A stretch of DNA of 38,442 nucleotides, taken from an uncultured Clostridia bacterium. Lineage in GTDB: Bacteria > Bacillota > Clostridia > Christensenellales > Borkfalkiaceae. The notes under the pieces are model-generated. The model was not told where the DNA came from, made no database searches, and saw only the letters and a program-made list of their open reading frames with translations. The position numbers were made by a program, and so were the translations under genes. Where the stretch lies: the NCBI GenBank assembly GCA_947632015.1, contig CANRNP010000013.1, forward strand, positions 1 to 38,442, given 5' to 3'. Shown here in pieces: positions 1 to 5,893 of this stretch (positions are counted from its first letter, which is position 1; each line of letters starts with the position of its first letter).

Positions 1-77
1 CCGAACACAGAAGTTAAGCTCTCTCACGCCGAAAGTACTTGGGCTTTGTCCCCGGCAGGATAGGTAGTTGCCACCTT
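1..77 (+). rRNA. rrf: 5S ribosomal RNA, 3' part (5' end outside window)
   Basis: The opening bases contain the conserved 5S core (CCGAACACAGAAGTTAAGC), the later ACTTGGG segment and the AGGTAGTTGCCACC-type 3' region. The 5' part, which pairs with the 3' end, lies before the window, so this is a partial gene and the exact 3' end is estimated. It is followed at once by a strong terminator, so it should be the last gene of an rRNA operon transcribed rightwards. Confidence 0.93.
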
Positions 78-119
78 CCAACGAAAAAAGACACCGCAAG
101 GTGTCTTTTTTCGTTGGAA
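76..119 (+). terminator. Intrinsic terminator of the rRNA operon
   Basis: A perfect 20-bp inverted repeat (76-95 with 100-119) closes on a GCAA tetraloop. The right arm contains the T6 run, so the A and T tracts are inside the stem. It sits directly after the 5S gene. Confidence 0.93.
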
Positions 120-484
120 GAAGCCGAGAAAACTTTGCGTACCCCTGCTTTTATTCTTTTGCCCTCTCCCAAGTTGGGAGACAACCTTGCCCTCTCCTTA
201 GGAGGGGGTGGAGCGGTGCCGTTCTCTCAACAGCCCTGCGGGCTGTGAGGGCACCGCGACAGGAGCGTTGGCGCAGACCGCCCGCACGTTCTTTATGGTG
301 TCGAAGGGCGGCACGAGCGGCATAGCCGCGAAGTACGGGGTTTTGGCGGTACCTGCGCCAAAACAGGGGGGTGGTGTCCTTTGTTTCTGATATGCCACCA
401 CCTCAGTCACCTTCGGTGACAGCTCCTCCTCAAAGGAGGCGCCAAGAGAACACTGTGGCGAGCCTTCGACGCGAACACAAAAAA
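120..484. repeat. Gene-free stretch of hairpin-rich dispersed-repeat-like sequence
   Basis: No convincing gene is present. The stretch is a chain of short inverted repeats: CTCCCAAGTTGGGAG near 166-180, an AGCCC/GGGCT hairpin inside an outer GGTGCC/GGCACC pair near 215-256, GTCACC-TTC-GGTGAC near 405-420 and CTCCT/AGGAG near 423-439. The phrases resemble non-autonomous palindromic elements that are common between genes in clostridial genomes; this is from memory, not a search. Short open frames here exist on both strands, lack ribosome sites and match no family I know. Confidence 0.55.
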
Positions 485-519
485 GGCGGGGCGGATGCGT
501 GAAACGCATTCGCCCCGCC
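479..519 (-). terminator. Intrinsic terminator after the MarR gene
   Basis: GGCGGGGCG and CGCCCCGCC arms (485-519), extended inwards by an ATGCGT/ACGCAT pair around a GAA loop, form a long hairpin. Read on the minus strand it is followed by T6 (484-479), 30 nt past the MarR stop codon. Confidence 0.85.
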
Positions 520-549
520 GCATAAATTCAATCGCCCCGCCGTACAAAT

Positions 550-993
550 TCAATCCTTATTGTCGCCGAGCGGATCGGCTTCGGCGATCTTTTGCGCGAT
601 CCTTACAAACGTTTTGGCGTCCTCTTCGCCGATGATCTCCACCGCCGCCCGCGCCAGTGCCAAAGATTGCTCGTGGACCTTCAAAAAAATCTCCAAATTT
701 TCCGTTACAGGGCGGACAAACGTGGTCCGCTTGTCCTCGCCCTCGCATCGTTCGAGCAAATTTTTCCGCACGAGCGCGTCGATGGTGCGGTTCACGAGAG
801 ATTTCAACATCTTGGTCGTTTGCGCGATCGTCTTGAACGAGGCGTCCTCGCCCTTCAAATAGTGATGATAGGCGATGTTCATCACGATCGCCTCGTTATA
901 ATTCAGTCCCTGCGTGATGCGGTTGTTTTTCAGGACTCCCGTAATGTTCACCCATGCGGTGATGAGCGATTCTTCCAAACTTTGCTGCTCCAT
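550..993 (-). CDS. MarR-family transcriptional regulator
   Basis: This 147-aa protein has the size and layout of a MarR dimeric winged-helix regulator: an N-terminal dimerisation helix, a central helix-turn-helix (around residues 55-85, with KTIAQTTKMLKSLVNRTID), then a wing with the family-typical DKRTTFVRPV at about residues 87-96, and a C-terminal helical dimerisation arm. MarR proteins repress by binding palindromes and are released by ligands or oxidation. The ATG has a GAGGTG ribosome site 4 nt upstream. It is transcribed alone from a perfect TTGACA/TATAAT promoter with a CAAGA-N4-TCTTG palindrome touching the -35, so autoregulation is likely. The regulated target is unknown; the divergent DUF4250 gene shares the intergenic region. 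Family assignment is firm, physiological role is not. Confidence 0.9.
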   Translation of the reverse strand: MEQQSLEESLITAWVNITGVLKNNRITQGLNYNEAIVMNIAYHHYLKGEDASFKTIAQTTKMLKSLVNRTIDALVRKNLLERCEGEDKRTTFVRPVTENLEIFLKVHEQSLALARAAVEIIGEEDAKTFVRIAQKIAEADPLGDNKD

Positions 994-1024
994 CTTTCAC
1001 CTCGTCCGCTTTGCGACCGCTCAT

Positions 1025-1053
1025 ATTATAGAGCGGGAAAGACGAAATGTCAA
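1025..1053 (-). promoter_or_regulatory. Sigma-A promoter of the MarR gene
   Basis: On the minus strand: TTGACA (1053-1048), a 17-nt spacer, TATAAT (1030-1025). Both hexamers match consensus exactly. The start codon is 32 nt downstream of the -10. Confidence 0.88.
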
Positions 1054-1064
1054 GAGTTTTCTTG
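1051..1064. promoter_or_regulatory. Candidate MarR operator palindrome
   Basis: CAAGA-GTTT-TCTTG is a perfect 5-bp inverted repeat with a 4-nt centre. It overlaps the MarR -35 box (1048-1053) and, on the other side, the first bases of the divergent -35 box (1062-1067), so one bound dimer could block both promoters. Operator function is inferred from position only. Confidence 0.5.
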
Positions 1065-1090
1065 ATTTTTGTGCGGAGATGTGATATACT
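1062..1090 (+). promoter_or_regulatory. Promoter of the DUF4250 gene, probably leaderless
   Basis: TTGATT (1062-1067), 17-nt spacer, TATACT (1085-1090). Only six bases separate the -10 from the ATG at 1097, which puts the expected transcription start on or next to the initiation codon. Confidence 0.75.
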
Positions 1091-1096
1091 GTCGGC

Positions 1097-1273
1097 ATGG
1101 AAATCCCCAAGGACGGCGCAATGCTTTTGAGTTTTCTCAACATGAAGTTGCGCGACGAATATCAAGATCTGGCAAAGCTCTGTGAAGACCTGGAACTCGA
1201 AGAAGAAGAGATCAAGGCGAAAATGGGCGCTTTGGGCTACGTTTACGACGCCGCGGCGAACCGTTTTTGTTAG
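1097..1273 (+). CDS. DUF4250 domain-containing small protein
   Basis: This 58-aa protein has the DUF4250 hallmarks: an N-terminal PKDGAMLLSFLNMKLRD block, a central EYQDLAKLCEDL segment, an acidic ELEEEEI turn and a C-terminal LGYVYDAAANRF. DUF4250 proteins are small, soluble, widespread in Firmicutes and have no established function. The predicted fold is two or three helices. The ATG lies 6 nt after a good -10 box and has no Shine-Dalgarno within range (a GGAG at 1075-1078 is upstream of the expected transcript start), so translation may be leaderless. The stop codon abuts a cluster of DnaA-box-like sequences. Confidence 0.85.
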   Translation: MEIPKDGAMLLSFLNMKLRDEYQDLAKLCEDLELEEEEIKAKMGALGYVYDAAANRFC

Positions 1274-1335
1274 TTATCCACTTATTCACAGTAGAAATGT
1301 GGAAAACTCCCGCGAATTACACGGCGTGTGGAAAG
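1274..1335. promoter_or_regulatory. Cluster of DnaA-box-like 9-mers
   Basis: Four near-consensus sites lie within 62 bp: TTATCCACT (1274-1282), TTATTCACA (1282-1290), and on the minus strand TTTTCCACA (1306-1298) and CTTTCCACA (1335-1327). TTATTCACA and TTTTCCACA fit the TT(A/T)TNCACA consensus fully; the other two have one mismatch. No AT-rich unwinding region or dnaA gene is present, so this is more likely a DnaA-titration or regulatory site than an origin. Confidence 0.5.
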
Positions 1336-1353
1336 AGGTTAAAAGAGAGAACA

Positions 1354-1554
1354 ATGACGCGATACGATATGATGAAGCTGGTCTCCCGCTTCGAAGAATT
1401 TTCGGAAGGGGACCTGACTCCCGAAGAGCTCGAAGCCCTTCTCAAAAGCGGCGGAGAGGGGGAAAAGCCGCTCTCCCCCCGCGCGCGGAAAGAGCAATAT
1501 TTCGAGTTTTACGATGACGTAAAGGATAAATCGCTCAAAAAGCAGGACTGGTGA
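1354..1554 (+). CDS. Small acidic hypothetical protein (66 aa)
   Basis: The protein starts MTRYDMMKLVSRFEEFSEG, continues with the acidic stretch LTPEELEALLKSGG, and ends FEFYDDVKDKSLKKQDW. I recognise no named family. It is predicted to be soluble and mainly helical, with no signal peptide or membrane segment. The ATG at 1354 has an AAAGAGAG ribosome site close upstream. The frame is open further upstream to 1267, but that extension crosses the DnaA-box cluster and has no ribosome site, so it was not used. It follows the DUF4250 gene in the same direction and could share its transcript. That it encodes protein is fairly likely; its role is unknown. Confidence 0.6.
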   Translation: MTRYDMMKLVSRFEEFSEGDLTPEELEALLKSGGEGEKPLSPRARKEQYFEFYDDVKDKSLKKQDW

Positions 1555-1574
1555 ATTTTTCCGGAGGGCGGGCG

Positions 1575-1784
1575 TTACGACAGCGGCTTCGTCGGGCGGA
1601 AGGCGATGAGCCAGAAGAGGAGCCACAGCGCGCCCACGCCCGCAAGCGAGAGCGCCGCGCGGTAGGCGATCCTGTTCCCCGCGCATAAAAAAAGCAGCAG
1701 GTCGAACCCCGAAAGGGCATAGACCGCCGCAAAAACGCCGAAGAGAATGAGTAGGGTGCAACAGATCAGGGTGGTGAGCTTCAT
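1575..1784 (-). CDS. DUF378 family small membrane protein
   Basis: This 69-aa protein consists of two hydrophobic segments (about residues 4-24 and 42-62) joined by a short loop, with SGFDLLLFLCAGN in the middle. That matches DUF378 (YuzA-like) proteins, whose pattern is an N-terminal helix, G-FDLV-LFG and a second helix ending in a tryptophan-containing LLFW segment. The function of the family is not known. It lies 38 nt downstream of the papain-like hydrolase gene on the same strand and may be co-transcribed. No clear ribosome site precedes the ATG, so expression could depend on coupling or the start may be misplaced. Confidence 0.75.
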   Translation of the reverse strand: MKLTTLICCTLLILFGVFAAVYALSGFDLLLFLCAGNRIAYRAALSLAGVGALWLLFWLIAFRPTKPLS

Positions 1785-1822
1785 AACGGGAAGTTTGCGC
1801 AGACGGCGGGCGGATTATGCGG

Positions 1823-2467
1823 TCAATGCGCCCGTTCTTTGCGCCCGATCCTGTTCTTCCACAGCCTTCCGAGCTGTTGCGCGGAGAGACGGAAACTCCG
1901 CGAAAAGGAGATATGCTCCGTATATGTCCCGTCTACGGTGGGGGCGGAAGAGGGGAATTGCCCCTTAAAGGTCTCGAATTGCCGCAGCTGTTCATAGAGC
2001 TGCATCGCCGAGTACGCTTCTTTGCCGAGGGGGTAGCCCGCGAGGTCGAGGATAGAGGTGATGAACTCCACGCAGGTATAGGAATCGCGCACGGCAACGC
2101 TCTTTTTGCAGGGCACGAGGAGGGCGGAGAGCATGTTATAAACATAGCGGTCGGGATCGGCGTTCATTTCGCCGATCTTTTTCCGTACTCTGGCGACCCC
2201 TTCTTCCCCCACGTCCACCGCGCAGACGGCGATCTTCGCGACCCGTTTTCCGTTGATATAGCGTTCGGCGCCTTCGTGGACGAACCCGCCGCAGAAGGGC
2301 GTATCCCGTTTCAGCCGCGCGAAGGAATACATCTCCGCAAGGTTTTCGCGGAGCGCAAAAGAGACATGGTTAAACTCTCCGCGGGTGAAAAAGCGGATAA
2401 AACTTCCCATTTTATAGGGAGTGTTGGAAAAGACGATATAAAGATATGTATTATTTTCCGCGTCCAT
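1823..2467 (-). CDS. Permuted papain-like (NlpC/P60/YiiX-type) amidase or peptidase
   Basis: This 214-aa protein resembles permuted papain-fold enzymes of the YiiX/YaeF type, in which the catalytic histidine precedes the cysteine. NHVSFAL (about residue 33) supplies the candidate histidine and YTCVEFITSIL (about residue 130) the candidate cysteine with a following helix. Family members cleave amide bonds in lipids, peptides or cell-wall material. The ATG at 2467 was chosen over one 27 nt upstream because AAAGGA lies 6 nt before it. There is no signal peptide, so it is predicted to be cytoplasmic. It follows the 85-aa gene by 27 nt, and the pair is probably co-transcribed. Superfamily call moderate; substrate unknown. 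Confidence 0.65.
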   Translation of the reverse strand: MDAENNTYLYIVFSNTPYKMGSFIRFFTRGEFNHVSFALRENLAEMYSFARLKRDTPFCGGFVHEGAERYINGKRVAKIAVCAVDVGEEGVARVRKKIGEMNADPDRYVYNMLSALLVPCKKSVAVRDSYTCVEFITSILDLAGYPLGKEAYSAMQLYEQLRQFETFKGQFPSSAPTVDGTYTEHISFSRSFRLSAQQLGRLWKNRIGRKERAH

Positions 2468-2494
2468 TTTTTCCTTTTGCAGGCTTCGGGGCAT

Positions 2495-2752
2495 TCAGCC
2501 GATATTTTCGAGCACCAAGCGGTCGAAATCCACCGTCTCCATAAAATCGGAGGGGCGGAACACGACGTGGCGGAATTTTGCGTACTGAAAGAGATGGGGT
2601 TTCAAGAGCACGGGCGTGGGGACGTCGAGCCCGTCGCAAATTTCCGCGAGATAGCGGAAGAATGCGGAATAGGTAAACGTCTCGTCCTTCTCATAGGTCG
2701 TCTGTTTTAAGATATGACCTTCTTTCAATACTTTTGCCCAAATACGAAGCAT
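2495..2752 (-). CDS. Conserved hypothetical protein (85 aa)
   Basis: The protein begins MLRIWAKVLKEGHILK and contains DETFTYSAFFRYLAEICDGLDV then PVLLKPHLF and a C-terminal RPSDFMETVDFDRLVLENI. I remember similar short proteins in Clostridia without a named function. It is soluble, with no signal peptide. The start at 2752 matches the natural beginning of the conserved part, but the only ribosome-like sequence (GAAGG) is just 1-2 nt from the ATG, so the start is uncertain. It sits 27 nt upstream of the papain-like hydrolase gene on the same strand, suggesting a shared task. Confidence 0.6.
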   Translation of the reverse strand: MLRIWAKVLKEGHILKQTTYEKDETFTYSAFFRYLAEICDGLDVPTPVLLKPHLFQYAKFRHVVFRPSDFMETVDFDRLVLENIG

Positions 2753-2827
2753 GCCTTCATTGTACTCGTTTTTTTCCGAAATTGCAACGCATTTTCCACA
2801 AATTTTTGTGCGATGCGGGCAAGTCGG

Positions 2828-2856
2828 TTGACAAAAGGGGGAAAACAGGATATAAT
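2828..2856 (+). promoter_or_regulatory. Perfect sigma-A promoter of the greA-lysS operon
   Basis: TTGACA (2828-2833), exactly 17 nt, TATAAT (2851-2856). The start codon of greA is 111 nt further on, leaving a leader of about 105 nt with a CCGTGAT/ATCACGG hairpin (2879-2907). Confidence 0.92.
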
Positions 2857-2967
2857 GGGGGCAGGATCGAGCAAGATGCCGTGATTTCCGTAGCAGGGGG
2901 ATCACGGTCGTCTTATAATTTAATCATCGGCGCGCTCAACAAGGAAACGCGCAAAGGGGTTTGGTTT

Positions 2968-3435
2968 ATGGCAGATCAATTTTATATGACGCGGGAAGGT
3001 TACGAGGCGGCAAAAAAGGAGCTGGAATATCTTCAAACGGTCAAGCGCAAAGAGATTGTCGATCGCATCGCCGAGGCGCGCAGCCACGGCGACCTTTCCG
3101 AGAACGCCGAGTACGACGCGGCGCGCAACGAACAGGCGGCGAACGAAGGGGAGATCGTCGAACTCGAATACAAAGTAAAGAACGCCGTCATCATCGAGGA
3201 GTCGGACGATAATTCGGTCGTCCATATCGGCTCCACCGTGACCGTATGGGACGAAGATCTCGGCGAGGAAGTTACCTATACCATTATGGGCACCACCGAA
3301 GTGGATCCCATGAACAACGTGATCTCCAACGAATCGCCCGTGGGCGCGGCGCTTCTCCGCCATAAGAAGGGGGAAGAAGTGTTCGTCAAGGCGCCCGGCG
3401 GCGAATATAAGCTGGTGATCCGCAAGATCGATTGA
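2968..3435 (+). CDS. greA: Transcription elongation factor GreA
   Basis: GreA enters the secondary channel of stalled RNA polymerase and stimulates cleavage of backtracked RNA. The 155-aa length is typical. Residues 1-75 form the N-terminal coiled coil, with the signature GDLSENAEYDAARNEQ at about residues 42-57; the acidic D and E at its tip are the residues that coordinate the catalytic magnesium. Residues 80-155 form the FKBP-like C-terminal domain, with SPVGAALLRHKKGEEV near the end. The start was placed at MADQFYMTREG because it matches family N-termini and has AAAGGGG upstream; the frame is open further but includes the promoter. lysS follows after 10 nt, the classic Firmicutes arrangement. 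Confidence 0.96.
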   Translation: MADQFYMTREGYEAAKKELEYLQTVKRKEIVDRIAEARSHGDLSENAEYDAARNEQAANEGEIVELEYKVKNAVIIEESDDNSVVHIGSTVTVWDEDLGEEVTYTIMGTTEVDPMNNVISNESPVGAALLRHKKGEEVFVKAPGGEYKLVIRKID

Positions 3436-3445
3436 GGAAACGGTT

Positions 3446-4936
3446 ATGCAAGAGAATGAAACGCCCGTCTCCGAAGAGGAGCTGCACGAGCAGGCGCGCA
3501 TCCGCCGCGAAAAGCTCGAAAAACTCGCCGCCGAGGGCAACGATCCCTACCGGAAAACAAAGTATCCCGTCACCGCGCATTCGCGCGAGGTGAAGGAGCA
3601 TTTCGAAGAATTCGAGGGAAAGGAAGTTTCCGTCGCGGGGCGGCTCATGTCCCGCCGCGTGATGGGGAAGGCGTCCTTTTCGCATATTTCCGACCGCGAC
3701 GGGCTCATACAGGTGTATCTCACCCGCCAGGACATCGGCGAAGAGACGTATGCCGCCTATAAAAAAGATTACGACATCGGCGACATCGTCGGGATAAAGG
3801 GGTTTGTGTTCAAAACGCAGACGGGGGAGATCACCGTCCACGCCACCCATCTCGAAATGCTGTCGAAGGCGCTTCTGCCCCTGCCCGAAAAATATAACGG
3901 CTTGCAGAACCAGGACATGAAGTACCGTCTGCGCCACGTCGATCTCATCATGAACCAGGACGTGCGCGAGACCTTTTTCAAGCGGACGAGGATCATCAGG
4001 GCGATCCGCGATTTCCTCGACGAACGGGGATTTTTGGAAGCGGATACCCCCATCCTTCTTCCTCTCGAAATCGGCGCGGACGCCCGCCCCTTCAAGACCC
4101 ACCACAACGCGCTCGACCTCGATATGTATCTGCGCATCGAGACGGAACTCTACTTGAAGCGGCTCATCGTGGGCGGATTCGAAAAAGTTTACGAAATGGG
4201 GCGCATCTTCCGCAACGAGGGAATGGACGCGAAGCACAACCCCGAATTCACGACCGTGGAGATCTATCAGGCATATGTTGATTACCGCGAGGTGATGGAC
4301 TTTGTGGAAGATCTCTACCGCTATGTCGCAACGGCGGCATGCGGCACGACGAAAATCTCCTATCAGGGCGTGGAGCTTGACTTTTCGAAGTGGGAACGGC
4401 TCACGATGACGGAGGCGGTGAAAAAATATTCGGGCGTGGACTTTGAAAAAATATCTTCGGACGAAGAGGCGCAGGCAATCGCGCGCGAAAAAGGGGTGGA
4501 GTTCGAAAAGGACAAGAGCACCAAGGGGCACATTTTAGCAGAATTTTTCGATGCGTTCGTCGAGGACAAGCTCGTAAGCCCCACTTTTATTTACGATTAT
4601 CCCGTGGAGATCTCTCCCCTTGCCAAGCGCAAGCCGGACGATCCCTCGATGACCGAACGGTTCGAATACTTTATGATGGGCATGGAGATGGGCAACGCCT
4701 TCTCCGAACTCAACGATCCCATCGACCAGAAGAAGCGCATGGAGGCGCAGGCGGCGAAGAAGCGGGCGCAGGGCGCCAACGCGCAGGTGGACGAGGACTT
4801 TATCGACGCCTTGGAGCACGGAATGCCCCCTACGGGCGGGCTGGGGCTCGGCGTAGACCGCCTTGTAATGCTCCTCACCGACAGCCCCACCATCCGCGAC
4901 GTGCTTTTGTTCCCGACGATGAAGCCGAAGAAATAA
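3446..4936 (+). CDS. lysS: Lysine--tRNA ligase, class II
   Basis: This enzyme charges tRNA-Lys with lysine using ATP. At 496 aa it has the normal length. An N-terminal OB-fold anticodon-binding domain (about residues 50-150, with VAGRLMSRRVMGKASF) precedes the class II catalytic core: motif 1 region FLDERGFLEADTPIL, motif 2 FRNEGMDAKHNPEFTTVE (about residue 254) and motif 3 GGLGLGVDRLVMLL (about residue 464). The ribosome site is GAGGAAA. It overlaps nothing and follows greA by 10 nt; the next gene begins 30 nt after its stop, so the operon appears to continue through the membrane protein and decarboxylase. Confidence 0.97.
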   Translation: MQENETPVSEEELHEQARIRREKLEKLAAEGNDPYRKTKYPVTAHSREVKEHFEEFEGKEVSVAGRLMSRRVMGKASFSHISDRDGLIQVYLTRQDIGEETYAAYKKDYDIGDIVGIKGFVFKTQTGEITVHATHLEMLSKALLPLPEKYNGLQNQDMKYRLRHVDLIMNQDVRETFFKRTRIIRAIRDFLDERGFLEADTPILLPLEIGADARPFKTHHNALDLDMYLRIETELYLKRLIVGGFEKVYEMGRIFRNEGMDAKHNPEFTTVEIYQAYVDYREVMDFVEDLYRYVATAACGTTKISYQGVELDFSKWERLTMTEAVKKYSGVDFEKISSDEEAQAIAREKGVEFEKDKSTKGHILAEFFDAFVEDKLVSPTFIYDYPVEISPLAKRKPDDPSMTERFEYFMMGMEMGNAFSELNDPIDQKKRMEAQAAKKRAQGANAQVDEDFIDALEHGMPPTGGLGLGVDRLVMLLTDSPTIRDVLLFPTMKPKK

Positions 4937-4966
4937 AGCGCGCTTTGCGGCAAAAAAGGACACTTT

Positions 4967-5893
4967 ATGGACGCTCGCATTACAAAATCAAGACTTTCGA
5001 ATCTGCTCTCCTATGATTGGCTGAAAATTATTTTGGCGATCGTGGCGGCTGTCTTTGCGATCTGCGTCTTTTTTACCACGGTCCAAACGCGCCCCCGCGA
5101 AAACCAGGTGTTCACCGTGTACGGCTACCGCGAACTCAACGCGGCGAGCGGCGCGGCGGACCTCATGGAGAAGCTCCTCAAAGAGGGGGTTTTTTCCTAC
5201 GACATTTTGGACGCGCAGCAGGAGACCTTCGGCACGGGGCAATATGCCGAAACTGCCTTTGCCGCCCGACGCAGCGCGGGGCAGGGCACCGTTATGTTCA
5301 CGACGACCAACCGCACCGACGCGGACGATCCCTCCAAGACGGTCATCTCCGAATTTTTGGGAGGAGAGATGCACGGCTTGGCGCTCGACCTCGACGTCTA
5401 CATCGCCGATTGCGAAAACTACCTCATCCGCTTTTTCGGCGAAAAGTGGAGACAGGGCGAGCTCGACCGCGCGGAAGCGGAAGAATGCTTTCTCAGGCGC
5501 AACGAAAAGGACCGCAGATACCGCTCGGAGGAGAAAAAACAAGCGGGCATTCTGCAAGAATACGAACGGCTCGAAAAGTTGCGCGAAGATTATTCGTATA
5601 TCCTTACCAAGATCGGGGACGGGACCCTTTCGTTCGTGAGCGTGAACGATGAAAACGGGACGTCCCGCGTGAAGGCGTTCGCGCTCGGAAAACTCGCCGG
5701 GCTGAGAGATTTTTACTATTATTCCGAGGAGACGGACGGCGTCACGGTCACGACCGCCGCAAACGTCTGCATGTTCGTTTTAAGCAACGACCGCGACGCG
5801 GGAAGAAGCGCTTACGCCGTGGAGAACGATCTGCGCTACGAGACGTTTTCCTTTTTGCGGGCGCTCATCGAGCGGTTCGGCGTCCTTTCATGA
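4967..5893 (+). CDS. Membrane-anchored hypothetical protein in the lysS-holB run
   Basis: This 308-aa protein has a short basic cytoplasmic N-terminus, one transmembrane helix at about residues 18-40 (WLKIILAIVAAVFAICVFF) and a long extracytoplasmic domain. That domain contains a charged, probably coiled-coil stretch at about residues 160-215, rich in Glu, Arg and Lys. I recognise no family or catalytic motif. AAGGAC precedes the ATG. The stop codon overlaps the next start (ATGA), so translation is probably coupled to the decarboxylase gene. Being embedded between lysS and holB suggests a lineage-specific addition to a conserved housekeeping operon. Topology is confident, function unknown. 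Confidence 0.8.
   Translation: MDARITKSRLSNLLSYDWLKIILAIVAAVFAICVFFTTVQTRPRENQVFTVYGYRELNAASGAADLMEKLLKEGVFSYDILDAQQETFGTGQYAETAFAARRSAGQGTVMFTTTNRTDADDPSKTVISEFLGGEMHGLALDLDVYIADCENYLIRFFGEKWRQGELDRAEAEECFLRRNEKDRRYRSEEKKQAGILQEYERLEKLREDYSYILTKIGDGTLSFVSVNDENGTSRVKAFALGKLAGLRDFYYYSEETDGVTVTTAANVCMFVLSNDRDAGRSAYAVENDLRYETFSFLRALIERFGVLS

Noticed and set aside
208-390. Short open frames in the 120-484 spacer as genes
   Set aside because: Overlapping frames on both strands, no ribosome sites, and the DNA is built of inverted repeats typical of dispersed noncoding elements.
1274-1335. Chromosomal origin of replication
   Set aside because: DnaA-like boxes are present, but there is no dnaA or dnaN gene, no AT-rich unwinding element and no larger box array.
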